Positions 17,155-26,748 are shown, numbered from the stretch's first letter. The stretch: 64,000 nucleotides of DNA from Pseudanabaena frigida (GCA_003242085.1 QBML01000015.1:58237-122236); one strand, 5' to 3'. A program made the numbers and translations. Notes: generated by a model from the sequence alone, not told the origin.

Positions 17155-18354
17155 CTACTTGTTTTTCTGTGCCCAAACTCGGATTGGCATACCCCAGACA
17201 TAAATAAAGCCTTCAGCCGCTTTGTGGTCGAACTGGTCGGCGCTGGTGTAGGTTGCGAGGTCTTCGTCGTAAAGTGAATTCACTGATTGACGACCGACGA
17301 TTATAGCGCTGCCCTTATGGAATTTGACGCGGACTGTACCTGATACACGCTCTTGGCTGCTATCGATGAAAGCATCAAGAGCAGATTTGAGAGGACTGTA
17401 CCAGAGACCGTTGTAAATCATCTTGCCGTAGGTATCCTCAACGCCCCGCTTGTACTGGGCAAGGTCAGAAGGCAAGGCAAGACTTTCGAGATCTCGGTGG
17501 GCATGAATCAAGACTAACATTGCAGGTGCTTCGTAGATTTCTCGAGACTTGATACCCACTAGGCGATTCTCGACCATGTCAATACGCCCGTATCCATTGT
17601 TTCCTGCGATCGCATTTAGAGCGGTAATTAGTTCCACAGGCTCAAGTGCTTTACCATCGATGGAAACGGGAATCCCTTTTTCGAAGCCAATTTCAGTGTA
17701 GGTTGGCTCGTCAGGGGTGTCGGCGATCGCCTTGGTCATCGCATAAATTTCTTCGGGTGGCTCGTTCCAAGCATTTTCGAGGGGGCCAGCTTCGATACTA
17801 CGACCGAGTAAGTTGCGATCGATACTAAAAGGAGAAGACTTCTTCACTGGTGAAGCAATCCCAAATTTTTCGCCATAGGCGATCGTTTCTTCACGACTCA
17901 TGCCCCACTCACGGGCAGGTGCCAGCACTTTAATGTCAGGATTAAGTGCGGCTATCGACACATCAAACCGCACTTGGTCATTACCCTTACCCGTACATCC
18001 ATGTGCCACTGCATCTGCGCCATACTCTTTTGCTGCTTCCACTAAAATCTTGGCAATTAGAGGACGTGCGAGGGCAGTAGTTAAAGGATAACGACTTTCA
18101 TACAGTGCGTTAGCCTTAATTGCGGGAAAAGCATAATCTGTGACAAATTCTTTAGTTACATCTCTAACTAGAGATACTGAGGCTCCTGAATCTAGAGCTT
18201 TTTGCTTAATGGGAGCTAACTCATCGCCTTGTCCTAGGTCTGCTGCAAGGGTAATGACTTCTTCAACACCCCATTCTTGCTTGAGATAAGGAATGCAAAC
18301 AGATGTATCAACGCCGCCCGAATATGCAAGTACGACTTTTTTCGCCCGACCCAT
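17155..18354 (-). CDS. argG: argininosuccinate synthase
   Basis: Joins citrulline and aspartate at the expense of ATP in arginine synthesis. [20 protein letters not shown] has the PP-loop, [13 protein letters not shown] is the citrulline/aspartate-binding motif, and [20 protein letters not shown] is typical. The length, 399 residues, is normal. It starts at an ATG about 30 bases past the 3' end of the SRP RNA on the same strand and is followed by a strong terminator. Confidence 0.98.
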   Translation of the reverse strand: MGRAKKVVLAYSGGVDTSVCIPYLKQEWGVEEVITLAADLGQGDELAPIKQKALDSGASVSLVRDVTKEFVTDYAFPAIKANALYESRYPLTTALARPLIAKILVEAAKEYGADAVAHGCTGKGNDQVRFDVSIAALNPDIKVLAPAREWGMSREETIAYGEKFGIASPVKKSSPFSIDRNLLGRSIEAGPLENAWNEPPEEIYAMTKAIADTPDEPTYTEIGFEKGIPVSIDGKALEPVELITALNAIAGNNGYGRIDMVENRLVGIKSREIYEAPAMLVLIHAHRDLESLALPSDLAQYKRGVEDTYGKMIYNGLWYSPLKSALDAFIDSSQERVSGTVRVKFHKGSAIIVGRQSVNSLYDEDLATYTSADQFDHKAAEGFIYVWGMPIRVWAQKNK

Positions 18355-18390
18355 GAATCTCTCCTGAACCCATTGCTAAACCTAAAAAAG

Positions 18391-18486
18391 TAGCCCGGGT
18401 ACTACGCCTATCTCAAGCATCCCTTAGTGCTGCTGTCTTCCGACCCTGACACGATTCGGGCGTTGCGATCGCATAGATCCGAGCCA
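18391..18486 (-). ncRNA. ffs: signal recognition particle RNA (4.5S type)
   Basis: The minus strand carries GTGTCAGGGTCGGAAGACAG followed by CAGCACTAAGGGATGC, the conserved apical loop and Ffh-binding core of bacterial SRP RNA. The predicted ends pair (GCTCGG near 18484 with CCGGGC near 18393), giving a small SRP RNA of about 95 nt. A T6 run follows at 18389-18384. It lies between the DUF7219-like gene and argG. The exact 5' and 3' ends are estimates. Confidence 0.9.
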
Positions 18487-18583
18487 TCTATAAGATTAGC
18501 ACTAAGCGAGAAACTTAAACTAATTGTTGGCAAATCCACACATAAGTTTTCGGCGATTATGCCATCAATATCAAAGTGCTTTG

Positions 18584-18664
18584 CGCTCAAATCCAAACGA
18601 AGAGAAACCTTGAAAGAGTTTTAAAGCAACTCTTTCAAGGTTTCTCTTCGTTTGGATTTGAGCG
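18584..18664. repeat. longest perfect palindrome, 37-bp arms
   Basis: Arms 18584-18620 and 18628-18664 are perfectly complementary with loop TTAAAGC. It lies between the DUF7219-like stop and the SRP RNA, and lacks the GC-rich core of most other palindromes here. Confidence 0.92.
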
Positions 18665-18720
18665 GTAATTAGCTTACAGACAATACTTTATGCAACCTTT
18701 CTGCTGGATGGAAACTTGAG

Positions 18721-18942
18721 TTAGACGAGAAGATTTCGTTTAGATTGCTCCAACTGCTGCCACAGATCTGCAACTTGCGCATAGGCTTCTTGGGAAGAAA
18801 TTTTACCCCCAGTTTCGAGAGCACAAATGATACTTACCCGATGAGAGAACTCTTGTAGGTTGGCGTTAAACACCAAATTCTCTGGGGTAAATGTGCCGTA
18901 ATAACGGGAACGGGGAAATATAAATTTACTAGTGGCAGACAT
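18721..18942 (-). CDS. small cyanobacterial protein, DUF7219-like
   Basis: 73 residues: FIFPRSRYYGTFTPENLVFN, then LQEFSHRVSIICALETGGKI and a helical end. I recognise the YPRSRYYG.F.PENLVFNANLQEFa pattern from small cyanobacterial proteins annotated DUF7219; function is unknown. GAGGA lies eight bases upstream of the ATG. A Pho-box-like array starts about 127 bp upstream on the divergent side. Confidence 0.8.
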   Translation of the reverse strand: MSATSKFIFPRSRYYGTFTPENLVFNANLQEFSHRVSIICALETGGKISSQEAYAQVADLWQQLEQSKRNLLV

Positions 18943-19050
18943 TAAGCGTTCCTCCTTAGATGGTAACTCAGGGTGACTATCTATCCTGCAAGGTGAATTA
19001 ACATTAATGCTAATTAATCTACCTTCCTTGGAACTTAGAATTTTTATTTT

Positions 19051-19079
19051 ATAAGGTTAACTTACTTTATTAACCTTAT
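19051..19079. repeat. inverted repeat, 10-bp arms
   Basis: ATAAGGTTAA and TTAACCTTAT with a 9-base spacer. The right arm overlaps the first Pho-box-like unit. Confidence 0.7.
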
Positions 19080-19098
19080 CTTAACCTAGATTTAACTT
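19069..19098 (+). promoter_or_regulatory. putative Pho box (three 8-bp repeats)
   Basis: ATTAACCT, CTTAACCT and TTTAACTT follow one another with exact 3-bp spacers (TAT, AGA), an 11-bp period. This fits the cyanobacterial SphR/PhoB site YTTAAYYW-N3 in tandem. It lies between the divergent DUF7219-like gene and the phosphatase gene; either could be the target. Confidence 0.6.
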
Positions 19099-19337
19099 AT
19101 TATGACGGTTTAATTTGTGATAGGTTCCCAACATAATCTAGAGTTGTATTTAGCTAATTGAGTGCGGTAATCGCTGCGGGAATCATGATTTTTGGTTAAA
19201 AAACCTATTTCAATCTCTTTGAGAAACTAAAAATATAGTGAATGATTTGTAAATTGCTCTCCATAATTGTCAGAGAAAGCATTTCTAATTTGTTCGCTTA
19301 ACAAATACAAAACTTCCAAGGTTAAAGAGACTGCGAT

Positions 19338-21746
19338 ATGAAACGCAATAGCCTAGAAAATTATCGCAAGCAAAAGATGATGCCTTTTAAACCAGCGATC
19401 GCGCTCATGAATCGACTGAAATATCCCCAGAAATTTTTGCTGATCAGTTTGTTATTTGTGCTGCCATTAGCATTAGTGATGAATTTTCTGATATCAGAGC
19501 TAGATAGCCGCATAGAATTTACTCAGAAAGAGCTGTACGGTACTGCCTACTTACGTCCTCTAAGTCAACTATGGCAATACATTCCAGATAGACAGTTGAT
19601 TTTACAGCGCCAGTTTTATAAAAGTACTTTGAGTTTAGGCCCATTGGCTCTACCTCGAGAGCAGTTGCTAGATCTACAAAATAAAATAGATCGGGGATTT
19701 GTGGCACTTTCAGATGTTGATCGTCTATTGGGCGAAAATTTGCAAACAAATGGAAAACTGATTGATATTAAATCTTCGTGGCAAGGTTTACGAGATGGTC
19801 AAGAGTTTTTGGAATTTCGTAAGCATGATTTGATTCTCGAGCAACTCGATCGATTTCGAATTCAAGTAGTTGATGCTTCTAATCTAATTCTCGATCCTGA
19901 CTTGGACACTTACTATCTGATGGATGCAGTTGCTCTCAAGCTTCCAGAAATCCAAAAAATAATGCACAAGATGATCCAGATAGAATCGGAAATTGTATTT
20001 AAGAAAGAAATTAGTAGAGAACAAAGAGCACGCCTATTTTCGTTGATGAGCCTATTAGATAATTACAATAACGATCTATCGGCAAATCTAGAAAGAGCCT
20101 TTAAGAATAACCCTCGTGGTAATCTTCGCGATTTGTTGAATATGCCCCTTCGCAATTTTGTTGTCAGCATAAGTGAGACTAATGCCTACATCAGCCAATT
20201 AGTTAGTCAAGACAATAACTTTTCTTTGAGCGGAAGTTTTTATCAGCAAGAGATGGAAAGTACTCTAGAAAATAGCTTTACTCTATGGCAGCAAGTTATA
20301 GATCGCCTTGATGAGTTACTAGTCTATCGAATGCAAGGTTTTGTAGATCGAAAACGATTTATCTTGATTTTTGTAGCGGTGATATTAGTTGCGATTATCT
20401 ATCTATTTATAGGTTTTTATCTATCGGTTATGCGAACTGTTCATCAGTTAGATATTGCCGCTAGACAAATGACAATAGGTGAATCGGTATCAATTAATCT
20501 TGACAGTAAAGATGAATTGTCTATGGTTGTGCAGTCATTTAACAGTGTAGCGAGCGCTCTGAAAGAGTCTGAAGAAAAATATCGGGGCATTTTTGAAAAT
20601 TCTGTGGATGGAATTTTTCAAACCACCATTGACGGAAAGTACCTGAGTGTTAATCCTGCATTGGCTAGGATTTATGGCTACGATTCGGTCGAGCAGATGC
20701 TAGATCACATTGTTGATATTCAGACGCATCTCTATGTCGATCGAGATCGTCGTCAACAGTTTCAGGCATTAATGGAAGTAAATGATACTATTACTGGATT
20801 TGAATCACAGGTGTATAAGCGCGATCGCACCAAGATATGGATTAGTGAAAATGTGCGAGCTATGCGCGATAAAGAGGGCAAAATACTTTATTACGAAGGA
20901 ACGGTTGAAGATATTAGCCAACGTAAAATTGCGGAAATTGCACTGGAAGGAGCTAATAAACAAATTCTGGCTTTGAATGAACTACTCAAGGAAGAAAACT
21001 TGCGCATGGGGAGCGAGCTAGAAGTAACGCGCAAACTTCAGCAGATGATATTGCCTAAAGATAAAGAACTTGCGCTAATTGTCGGATTAGATATAGCAGG
21101 ATTTATGGAGCCTGCTGCTGAAGTCGGCGGTGATTACTATGATGTTTTACAACAAAATGGAAAGATTAAAATCGGTATTGGTGATGTAACTGGGCATGGG
21201 CTAGAAAGTGGCATGTTAATGATTATGGTTCAAACTGCGGTTCGTACCCTGTTACAAAATGAAGAAAATGATCCTGTGCGCTTTTTAGATACGCTCAATC
21301 GTACTATCTACGGGAATGTTCAGAGAATGTCATCTGATAAGAACCTGACATTATCATTGATTGATTACGAACATGGCAAACTGACTTTGAGTGGTCAGCA
21401 TGAAGAAATGATTGTAGTTCGGAAAAATGGATACTTAGAGAGATTTGATACCATCGATCTTGGGTTTCCCATTGGACTAGAAGAAGAGATTTCCGAGTTT
21501 CTTGCTCAAAAGCAAATTCATTTAGAGACGGGGGATGTAGTCGTGCTCTATACCGATGGTATTACCGAAGCTGAGAATGAAGCTCGACAGCTTTATGGAG
21601 TGGATCGCCTATGCGAAGTAGTTTGTAACAATGTTGATAATTCAGCGATCGCTATTCGTAAAGCCGTTATAGAGGATCTGCGATCGCATATTGGCTCTCA
21701 AAAAGTTTATGACGACATTACCTTGTTAGTTCTCAAACAAAAATAG
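19338..21746 (+). CDS. HAMP-PAS-SpoIIE (PP2C) sensor phosphatase
   Basis: 802 residues. Membrane helices at about 33-53 and 335-360 enclose a ~280-residue extracytoplasmic region that I do not recognise. HAMP (about 360-415), PAS (about 418-535, EEKYRGIFENSVDGIFQTTI) and a coiled coil follow. The SpoIIE/PP2C phosphatase (about 580-800) has FMEPAAEVGGDYYDV, IGDVTGHGLESGM and VVLYTDGITEAENEA, with the metal-binding Asp residues. Such RsbU-like enzymes dephosphorylate anti-sigma-antagonist STAS proteins. A STAS protein is encoded at 54.9 kb, though a link is only inference. A possible Pho box lies 240 bp upstream, and a strong terminator follows. Confidence 0.94.
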   Translation: MKRNSLENYRKQKMMPFKPAIALMNRLKYPQKFLLISLLFVLPLALVMNFLISELDSRIEFTQKELYGTAYLRPLSQLWQYIPDRQLILQRQFYKSTLSLGPLALPREQLLDLQNKIDRGFVALSDVDRLLGENLQTNGKLIDIKSSWQGLRDGQEFLEFRKHDLILEQLDRFRIQVVDASNLILDPDLDTYYLMDAVALKLPEIQKIMHKMIQIESEIVFKKEISREQRARLFSLMSLLDNYNNDLSANLERAFKNNPRGNLRDLLNMPLRNFVVSISETNAYISQLVSQDNNFSLSGSFYQQEMESTLENSFTLWQQVIDRLDELLVYRMQGFVDRKRFILIFVAVILVAIIYLFIGFYLSVMRTVHQLDIAARQMTIGESVSINLDSKDELSMVVQSFNSVASALKESEEKYRGIFENSVDGIFQTTIDGKYLSVNPALARIYGYDSVEQMLDHIVDIQTHLYVDRDRRQQFQALMEVNDTITGFESQVYKRDRTKIWISENVRAMRDKEGKILYYEGTVEDISQRKIAEIALEGANKQILALNELLKEENLRMGSELEVTRKLQQMILPKDKELALIVGLDIAGFMEPAAEVGGDYYDVLQQNGKIKIGIGDVTGHGLESGMLMIMVQTAVRTLLQNEENDPVRFLDTLNRTIYGNVQRMSSDKNLTLSLIDYEHGKLTLSGQHEEMIVVRKNGYLERFDTIDLGFPIGLEEEISEFLAQKQIHLETGDVVVLYTDGITEAENEARQLYGVDRLCEVVCNNVDNSAIAIRKAVIEDLRSHIGSQKVYDDITLLVLKQK

Positions 21747-21774
21747 AAAAAGCCTCGCATTGCGAGGCTTTTTC
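21746..21774 (+). terminator. intrinsic terminator of the phosphatase gene
   Basis: GAAAAAGCCTCGC-ATT-GCGAGGCTTTTTC, directly at the stop codon; A/T-flanked and likely bidirectional. Confidence 0.92.
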
Positions 21775-21779
21775 ACTAG

Positions 21780-21815
21780 ATTGAAAGAAAAGGCTTAAAC
21801 ACCTCTTCTTTCAAT
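21780..21815 (-). terminator. hairpin past the deoxyhypusine-synthase-like gene
   Basis: 10-bp arms ATTGAAAGAA and TTCTTTCAAT with a 16-base loop, 3 bp beyond the stop at 21818. Confidence 0.6.
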
Positions 21816-21817
21816 TG

Positions 21818-22879
21818 CTATACGCCAACGGGTGCAGGAATATGGCTAAAAGCAGGAACAGAAGGCTTGTTGAATACTTGAGCCAATTGACGAGGAGCGC
21901 GATCGCACCAATTCTTCTTGCCATATACATAACCAGCAATCAAAGGTAGCGCCACAGTTGCTTCGGAGTAAACCATTTGCTCTTGGACAATATCTACCTT
22001 GCCCCAAGAATGTGCTTCCTTCAGAGTCGAACCAGATAGAGCGCCATCGCGTTCGTCAGCAACAGTGATTTGAACTGCATACTTGTGCATTGCTGCTTCA
22101 AAGCCGAGCAATTCTGCTGCAACTACTGTGTCTTGAGCAAAGTTCTTAGGAACGCCACCACCAATCATGAAGAGACCAGTGTGAGGACTTGCCAGTTTGC
22201 ATTGGGTCAATTCACGGAAGTCACGTACTGAGTCGATGCTCACATGCTCTTCAGGAGAGAACCACTGATGATGTACTAGACCAAAGCCTGCGGAGCAATC
22301 GCTGAAAGCGGGAACAAAAATAGGAACTTGATGCTCGTAGGCTGCCAAAACGACTGAGTGGCGATTTTTGGCATTCTTGTCGAGATATGCACCCATTTCG
22401 TGAATAAATTCACGGGAAGAATAAGGACGAGGAGGAAGAGAGTTAGCAATTTCGGCGATCGTCATGTCACAGACTCGCAATTCATCCTCGTCAATGTAGG
22501 TGTCATAGATGCGATCGATTGCATTTTCGCGGAGTACTCTGTCATCAGCGAATGTGTCACCGACATAGTGACGAAATCCGAGCGCTTCAAAGAAGTCTTG
22601 ATCGACGATGTTTGCGCCTGTAGAGACAATCATGTCTACCATGTTGTTGGCGATTAAGTCGTAAACAACTCCTTTAAGACCCGCACTAAATAAAGAACCA
22701 GCTAAACACAAGATGATTGCGCAATCTTTGTCTTTGATCATATCGTCATAGATATGGGCAGCGCGTCCAAGATTTCTGCCTTGGAAAGCGGTATTTGCCA
22801 TTGCGTCAACCAATCCAACCACATCAAAAGCTTTGATATCGATGTGTTCAACAGTCTGTTTTAGTAGTTCGCGTTTCAT
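21818..22879 (-). CDS. deoxyhypusine-synthase-like protein
   Basis: 353 residues with the NAD-binding fold of the deoxyhypusine synthase family: LCLAGSLFSAGLKGVVYDLI, STGANIVDQDFFEALG, PIFVPAFSDCSAGFG and LFMIGGGVPKNF. The DGALSGS and EAHSWGKV segments align with the eukaryotic active site, where the Lys of SWGK forms the spermidine imine. Bacteria do not hypusinate EF-P, so bacterial members probably act on free polyamines, as homospermidine-synthase-type enzymes do. The substrate here is not shown by the sequence. It has a single-gene setting with a terminator hairpin downstream. Confidence 0.9.
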   Translation of the reverse strand: MKRELLKQTVEHIDIKAFDVVGLVDAMANTAFQGRNLGRAAHIYDDMIKDKDCAIILCLAGSLFSAGLKGVVYDLIANNMVDMIVSTGANIVDQDFFEALGFRHYVGDTFADDRVLRENAIDRIYDTYIDEDELRVCDMTIAEIANSLPPRPYSSREFIHEMGAYLDKNAKNRHSVVLAAYEHQVPIFVPAFSDCSAGFGLVHHQWFSPEEHVSIDSVRDFRELTQCKLASPHTGLFMIGGGVPKNFAQDTVVAAELLGFEAAMHKYAVQITVADERDGALSGSTLKEAHSWGKVDIVQEQMVYSEATVALPLIAGYVYGKKNWCDRAPRQLAQVFNKPSVPAFSHIPAPVGV

Positions 22880-23502
22880 GGTCTTTTTGAATCCTAGATG
22901 CTATGTGTTGTAAATGTATGCGAAAAAATTGCGACAAAATTCAACAACAGAACAAGCAAAATCGAACACCCTTTAGGAATCTGAGAATTCTTTGTAACTC
23001 CAAGCGAAAATCAATGACGTTCGCAATCGGTCAAAGAACCGACTGATGTCATTTTAAAATGTTGGACGTAAGAAAACTGCCTACCCGAAGTGGCTCTTTC
23101 ACTACTTATTCAGTTTTGAAAATATTTAATCTTCTCCATCATGAGAAGCGATCGACCGAGGTTGTCAACAGTGGTTACAACCCTAATAGTTAGAAGGTCG
23201 ATCGGAACATACTAGGTCCTTCACAGGCATCATCCCAAGAAAGAGTAGGATCGGACTCGCGTCTCTCATCCAACTTTAGGTTGAGGAGCCAATCACATCC
23301 AAGCGATAAAACCAGTTTTTCCAATTTCTATATAACTGAGTACAACAAATCCTTAAATACAATAGCACTTTTTTTGATAAATACAAGCAAAATGGCGCTA
23401 GAGATCCCGTATATACATGCGTTTAACTTTGTATCAGGAGTCTTGTAGAGACATAAGCCTCCTTCTTGAAACAAGATTGACGTATTTCATACAGGGACGA
23501 TC
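22880..23502. other. 623-bp gene-free stretch with structured segments
   Basis: No frame is supported. Two nested inverted repeats stand out. At 23013-23053 AATGACGT/ATGTCATT (one mismatch) encloses TCGGT/ACCGA. At 23149-23204 CGATCGACC/GGTCGATCG encloses GGTTGT/ACAACC. The composition is less AT-rich than other gaps here. It may hold a small RNA or a long leader of the chemoreceptor gene; I recognise no known RNA family. Confidence 0.5.
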
Positions 23503-26500
23503 ATGATGACAGCGCAGTATCAGGCGGCTCTACACTCCTATGCAGAGGGTCGGTATGAAGAGGCAATGCAGCAGTTCTCAGAGCTGTTGTACGAAGATCC
23601 TCGCAATCCCAAGCTGCATATTTGGTTGGGCGCAACTTTTCGTAAGGCTGGTAAAATTGAGTATGCCAAAGTTCAGTATCAGCAGGTACTGACTCTTACT
23701 GAAGATCCCGACTTGTTAGATCTTGCTAGTACTTCACTTGCTCAAATCCAGAACAAGTTAGCTAATAATTCTCAAAAAAGTACTTCTCCAAAAGAAGATA
23801 CAGATAGTTCTAGTGGTCTCACTAAGAATAGTACTTTGCAGCAAGAGGTTGCTCAAATTGTTAACTCTCATGCAAATGGATTGCTAGTAAACGATCGTAA
23901 TGTCAATCATATTATTACCCCTGACGAAGACTTAGATGCTGATGACTTTACTTTGTTGGTGCCCCCTTCTCCTGCTGTAAACGCTATTCCTAAGCCTAAA
24001 GCCTTGGCGAATCCTCAAAAACTTAGTAATGGATTAGTTCCTCCTCCACCAGCGATCGCAGCGCTATTTCAGAGTCAGCCACAGGAAAGTAATTTAGATC
24101 TTCTTCAAGATGAGAAATTTGCTGGCAATGAAGATACAACGAAAAAATCTGTACCATCATCGAATTTTTCAGATGTGACTGTCGATATTCCTGAAAGCAA
24201 GCGAAAAACCAAAAGGTCTAAGAAGGTTAAAAAGGATATAGTCCAAGTTGAATTTCCACCCTTGGAATCAGCATCTTCTGAGAATATTACTGAAAGCAAT
24301 GAGAATCAAAGCATTGTTAAGAATCGTTCTGACTCTTCAGCGATCGCGTTGGAGGACGTGTTTAAATTCTCTAGCGTTGGACAGAAAATTACTTTGTGGG
24401 GAGCCTTGGTCGCTACTGTTCCCGCGATTGTATTGGGCGTGACTGCATACCAAGTAGGGGATGGGCTGCTTTTAAGTAAAGTTAAACAAGGTCAGCAATC
24501 CGAGGCAATTGCTCTCGCAAAAGCGATCGAGGGCTTTTTCCAAGAACAAACTGATGGGGTGGAAGTGCTGAAGACTTTACTTGTCTCGGCTGAAGTTGGA
24601 CAGAGCACTCTCCAAAATACGGTGCAGATTCCTACAAATCCCAATCCATTAGAACCTAATAAAGCGAATAAACCTCTATCCTCATTGCCGATCGTTCAGC
24701 AGCGTCAGTACAAGCAGCAGTTGACTAATCGTCTCAATCTCTATAGCCAAGCTTATCCTAAGTACACTAGCATCGCAGTATTTAGTAATAATGGTGAACT
24801 TCTCGCTCAGTCTAAGAATTCTAATTCTTTGCAGACCCTTAACCCTAATACTTTAAATAAAGCGACTTCGACTGACAATGTACTGTTTAGTAATCCTGTG
24901 ATTAGTAAAGATGGAGCATATTTATACGCAGTTACATCAGTTAAGAGTTCTGTTTCGCAAAAAGTAAGTATGGTTTTGCAAGTAGAGATTCCTGTTAAAA
25001 CTTTGGTAGGCGATCTAACTACTAATTCTGGAAGCAGTAATTTCTATTTAGTTGATAGCGCTAATAAGTATGTCGCTAGTTCTCAACCTGTTTCAATTGG
25101 CGAAGATGCATCATCAGATTTTTCAATGTTGCCTAATTTGCGAGCTTCGCAGACTCCTGATTTACGAGACGTGGTTAAAAGCGATCGCAATGCCCAGATT
25201 TTGGCTTATGCACCTGTCCCTAATATGCAGAAATTTGGCATATTAACTTGGGATATTTTGACCACAGTAGATAAGGCTACAGCTATTGCTGGTAATCAGA
25301 ATTTATTAATGGTGATTGGTATTGGGATTGCCGCAACTCCTTTACTAGTTGCGGCGATCGCCTATGGTTTAACGCGACGACTAAGTACAAGACTTAAAGA
25401 TATTCGTGCAGCTCTGAGAGATCTAAGACAAGGTGACTCTGAGAATGCTTTTGGGACTTTCTCTGGCACTCTGAGTGTTGAGGGTAATGACGAGTTATCA
25501 GATATCTCTTTAAGCATCAATAAGATGTCCGAACAGTTCCAAACGACGATTCTTAAGCAGGAGCAAGAGAAGCAAAATCTACAGTTACAGGTAGTAAAAC
25601 TGTTTAAGGTTTTGTCTAAATTGGCTCGGGAGGAAAAGCAGGAAGTTCAGGATAGTGACTTGTCGGATGACAATATATTGCTCCTAGGCAAAAAAATTCG
25701 GGCTGAGATGGTGCAACGCAATGCTGAAGTTGAAAACTATCGCCAACAAAAAGAAGCTCTTCAAGTTCAGTTGATGCAGATGTTAAAAGATGTCCAAGCG
25801 TTAGCTGACGGTGACTTAACCGTTTCTGCTAAGTCTATCGATGGCAATCTAACTGATGTAACGATATTTTTTGATGACGTAATGCGAGGTCTACAAAACA
25901 TTGTCGGTCAAGTTAGGTCGTCAGCGAATCAAGTTAATTTTTCGCTAGGACAAAATGAACAGGCGATCGCCAATCTGACGAGTGTTTCTCAACGACAAGT
26001 GGATACGGTAACACGGTCTTTGAATATAGCTCAAATGTCTAAATTATCAGCAACTAAAATTGCTGACCATAGCCAGCAAGTAATTCAATCTTCGCAATTA
26101 GTAGCTGAAAAGATTTCTGTTAGCGATCGTTCTATTGATGAGGTGGTGCAAAAAGTCGGAGAGTTGCAAACTACAGTCTCGAATACCGCAAAGAGAGTTA
26201 AGCAATTGGGGCAAGCATCCCAAAAAATTGCTAAAGCAATTTCCTCTATAAATGAAATTGCTATCAAGACTAACTTTCTGGCGATCAATGCAACTCTTGA
26301 AGCTTCTCGAACTGGAGATGCTAATAGTAGTGGATTTGTTTCGGTTGCCGAAGAGGTTGGCGAACTTGCTGCCCGTTCAGTTGCCGCGACAAAGGAAGTA
26401 GAAAGTTTACTTGGTAGTATCCAAAATGAAACTAACGCTGTGATGGCGGCAGTTGAATCGGGAAGCAATCAAGTTTCTGAAAGTGCTTCATTAGCGATCG

Positions 26501-26748
26501 CTGCTAAGGATAGTTTGCACCAAATTGCTCAAATCTCACAGCAGATCGATACTTTGGTGTCTTCAATTTCTGACGCGACGATTTCGCAAGTTCAGACTTC
26601 AGAAGGAGTGGCAAATCTGATGAAAGATATTTCTCATATTGCCAAAAGAAACCTCGCTTCTTCCTCGGAGGTGGCTAAGTTTCTTAAAGCTACTAAGAAA
26701 TATTCTGGTGACTTACAGCAATCTTTGACTCATTTTAAAACTCGATAA
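23503..26748 (+). CDS. methyl-accepting chemotaxis protein, PilJ type, with N-terminal TPR
   Basis: 1081 residues. The first ~90 residues are TPR-like (YQAALHSYAEGRYEEAMQQF, WLGATFRKAGKIEYAKVQYQ), then comes a long disordered linker. A membrane helix at ~295-315, an extracytoplasmic Cache-like region (~320-595) and a second helix at ~600-622 follow. HAMP and a second HAMP-like segment (MLKDVQALADGDLTVSAKSI) precede the signalling domain. The hairpin tip is EIAIKTNFLAINATLEASR. Such receptors feed CheA-type kinases controlling type IV pilus twitching or phototaxis in cyanobacteria. The next gene, 80 bp on, encodes a CheA-like protein. The cytoplasmic N-terminal TPR of about 290 residues with its linker is unusual. 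Confidence 0.93.
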   Translation: MMTAQYQAALHSYAEGRYEEAMQQFSELLYEDPRNPKLHIWLGATFRKAGKIEYAKVQYQQVLTLTEDPDLLDLASTSLAQIQNKLANNSQKSTSPKEDTDSSSGLTKNSTLQQEVAQIVNSHANGLLVNDRNVNHIITPDEDLDADDFTLLVPPSPAVNAIPKPKALANPQKLSNGLVPPPPAIAALFQSQPQESNLDLLQDEKFAGNEDTTKKSVPSSNFSDVTVDIPESKRKTKRSKKVKKDIVQVEFPPLESASSENITESNENQSIVKNRSDSSAIALEDVFKFSSVGQKITLWGALVATVPAIVLGVTAYQVGDGLLLSKVKQGQQSEAIALAKAIEGFFQEQTDGVEVLKTLLVSAEVGQSTLQNTVQIPTNPNPLEPNKANKPLSSLPIVQQRQYKQQLTNRLNLYSQAYPKYTSIAVFSNNGELLAQSKNSNSLQTLNPNTLNKATSTDNVLFSNPVISKDGAYLYAVTSVKSSVSQKVSMVLQVEIPVKTLVGDLTTNSGSSNFYLVDSANKYVASSQPVSIGEDASSDFSMLPNLRASQTPDLRDVVKSDRNAQILAYAPVPNMQKFGILTWDILTTVDKATAIAGNQNLLMVIGIGIAATPLLVAAIAYGLTRRLSTRLKDIRAALRDLRQGDSENAFGTFSGTLSVEGNDELSDISLSINKMSEQFQTTILKQEQEKQNLQLQVVKLFKVLSKLAREEKQEVQDSDLSDDNILLLGKKIRAEMVQRNAEVENYRQQKEALQVQLMQMLKDVQALADGDLTVSAKSIDGNLTDVTIFFDDVMRGLQNIVGQVRSSANQVNFSLGQNEQAIANLTSVSQRQVDTVTRSLNIAQMSKLSATKIADHSQQVIQSSQLVAEKISVSDRSIDEVVQKVGELQTTVSNTAKRVKQLGQASQKIAKAISSINEIAIKTNFLAINATLEASRTGDANSSGFVSVAEEVGELAARSVAATKEVESLLGSIQNETNAVMAAVESGSNQVSESASLAIAAKDSLHQIAQISQQIDTLVSSISDATISQVQTSEGVANLMKDISHIAKRNLASSSEVAKFLKATKKYSGDLQQSLTHFKTR

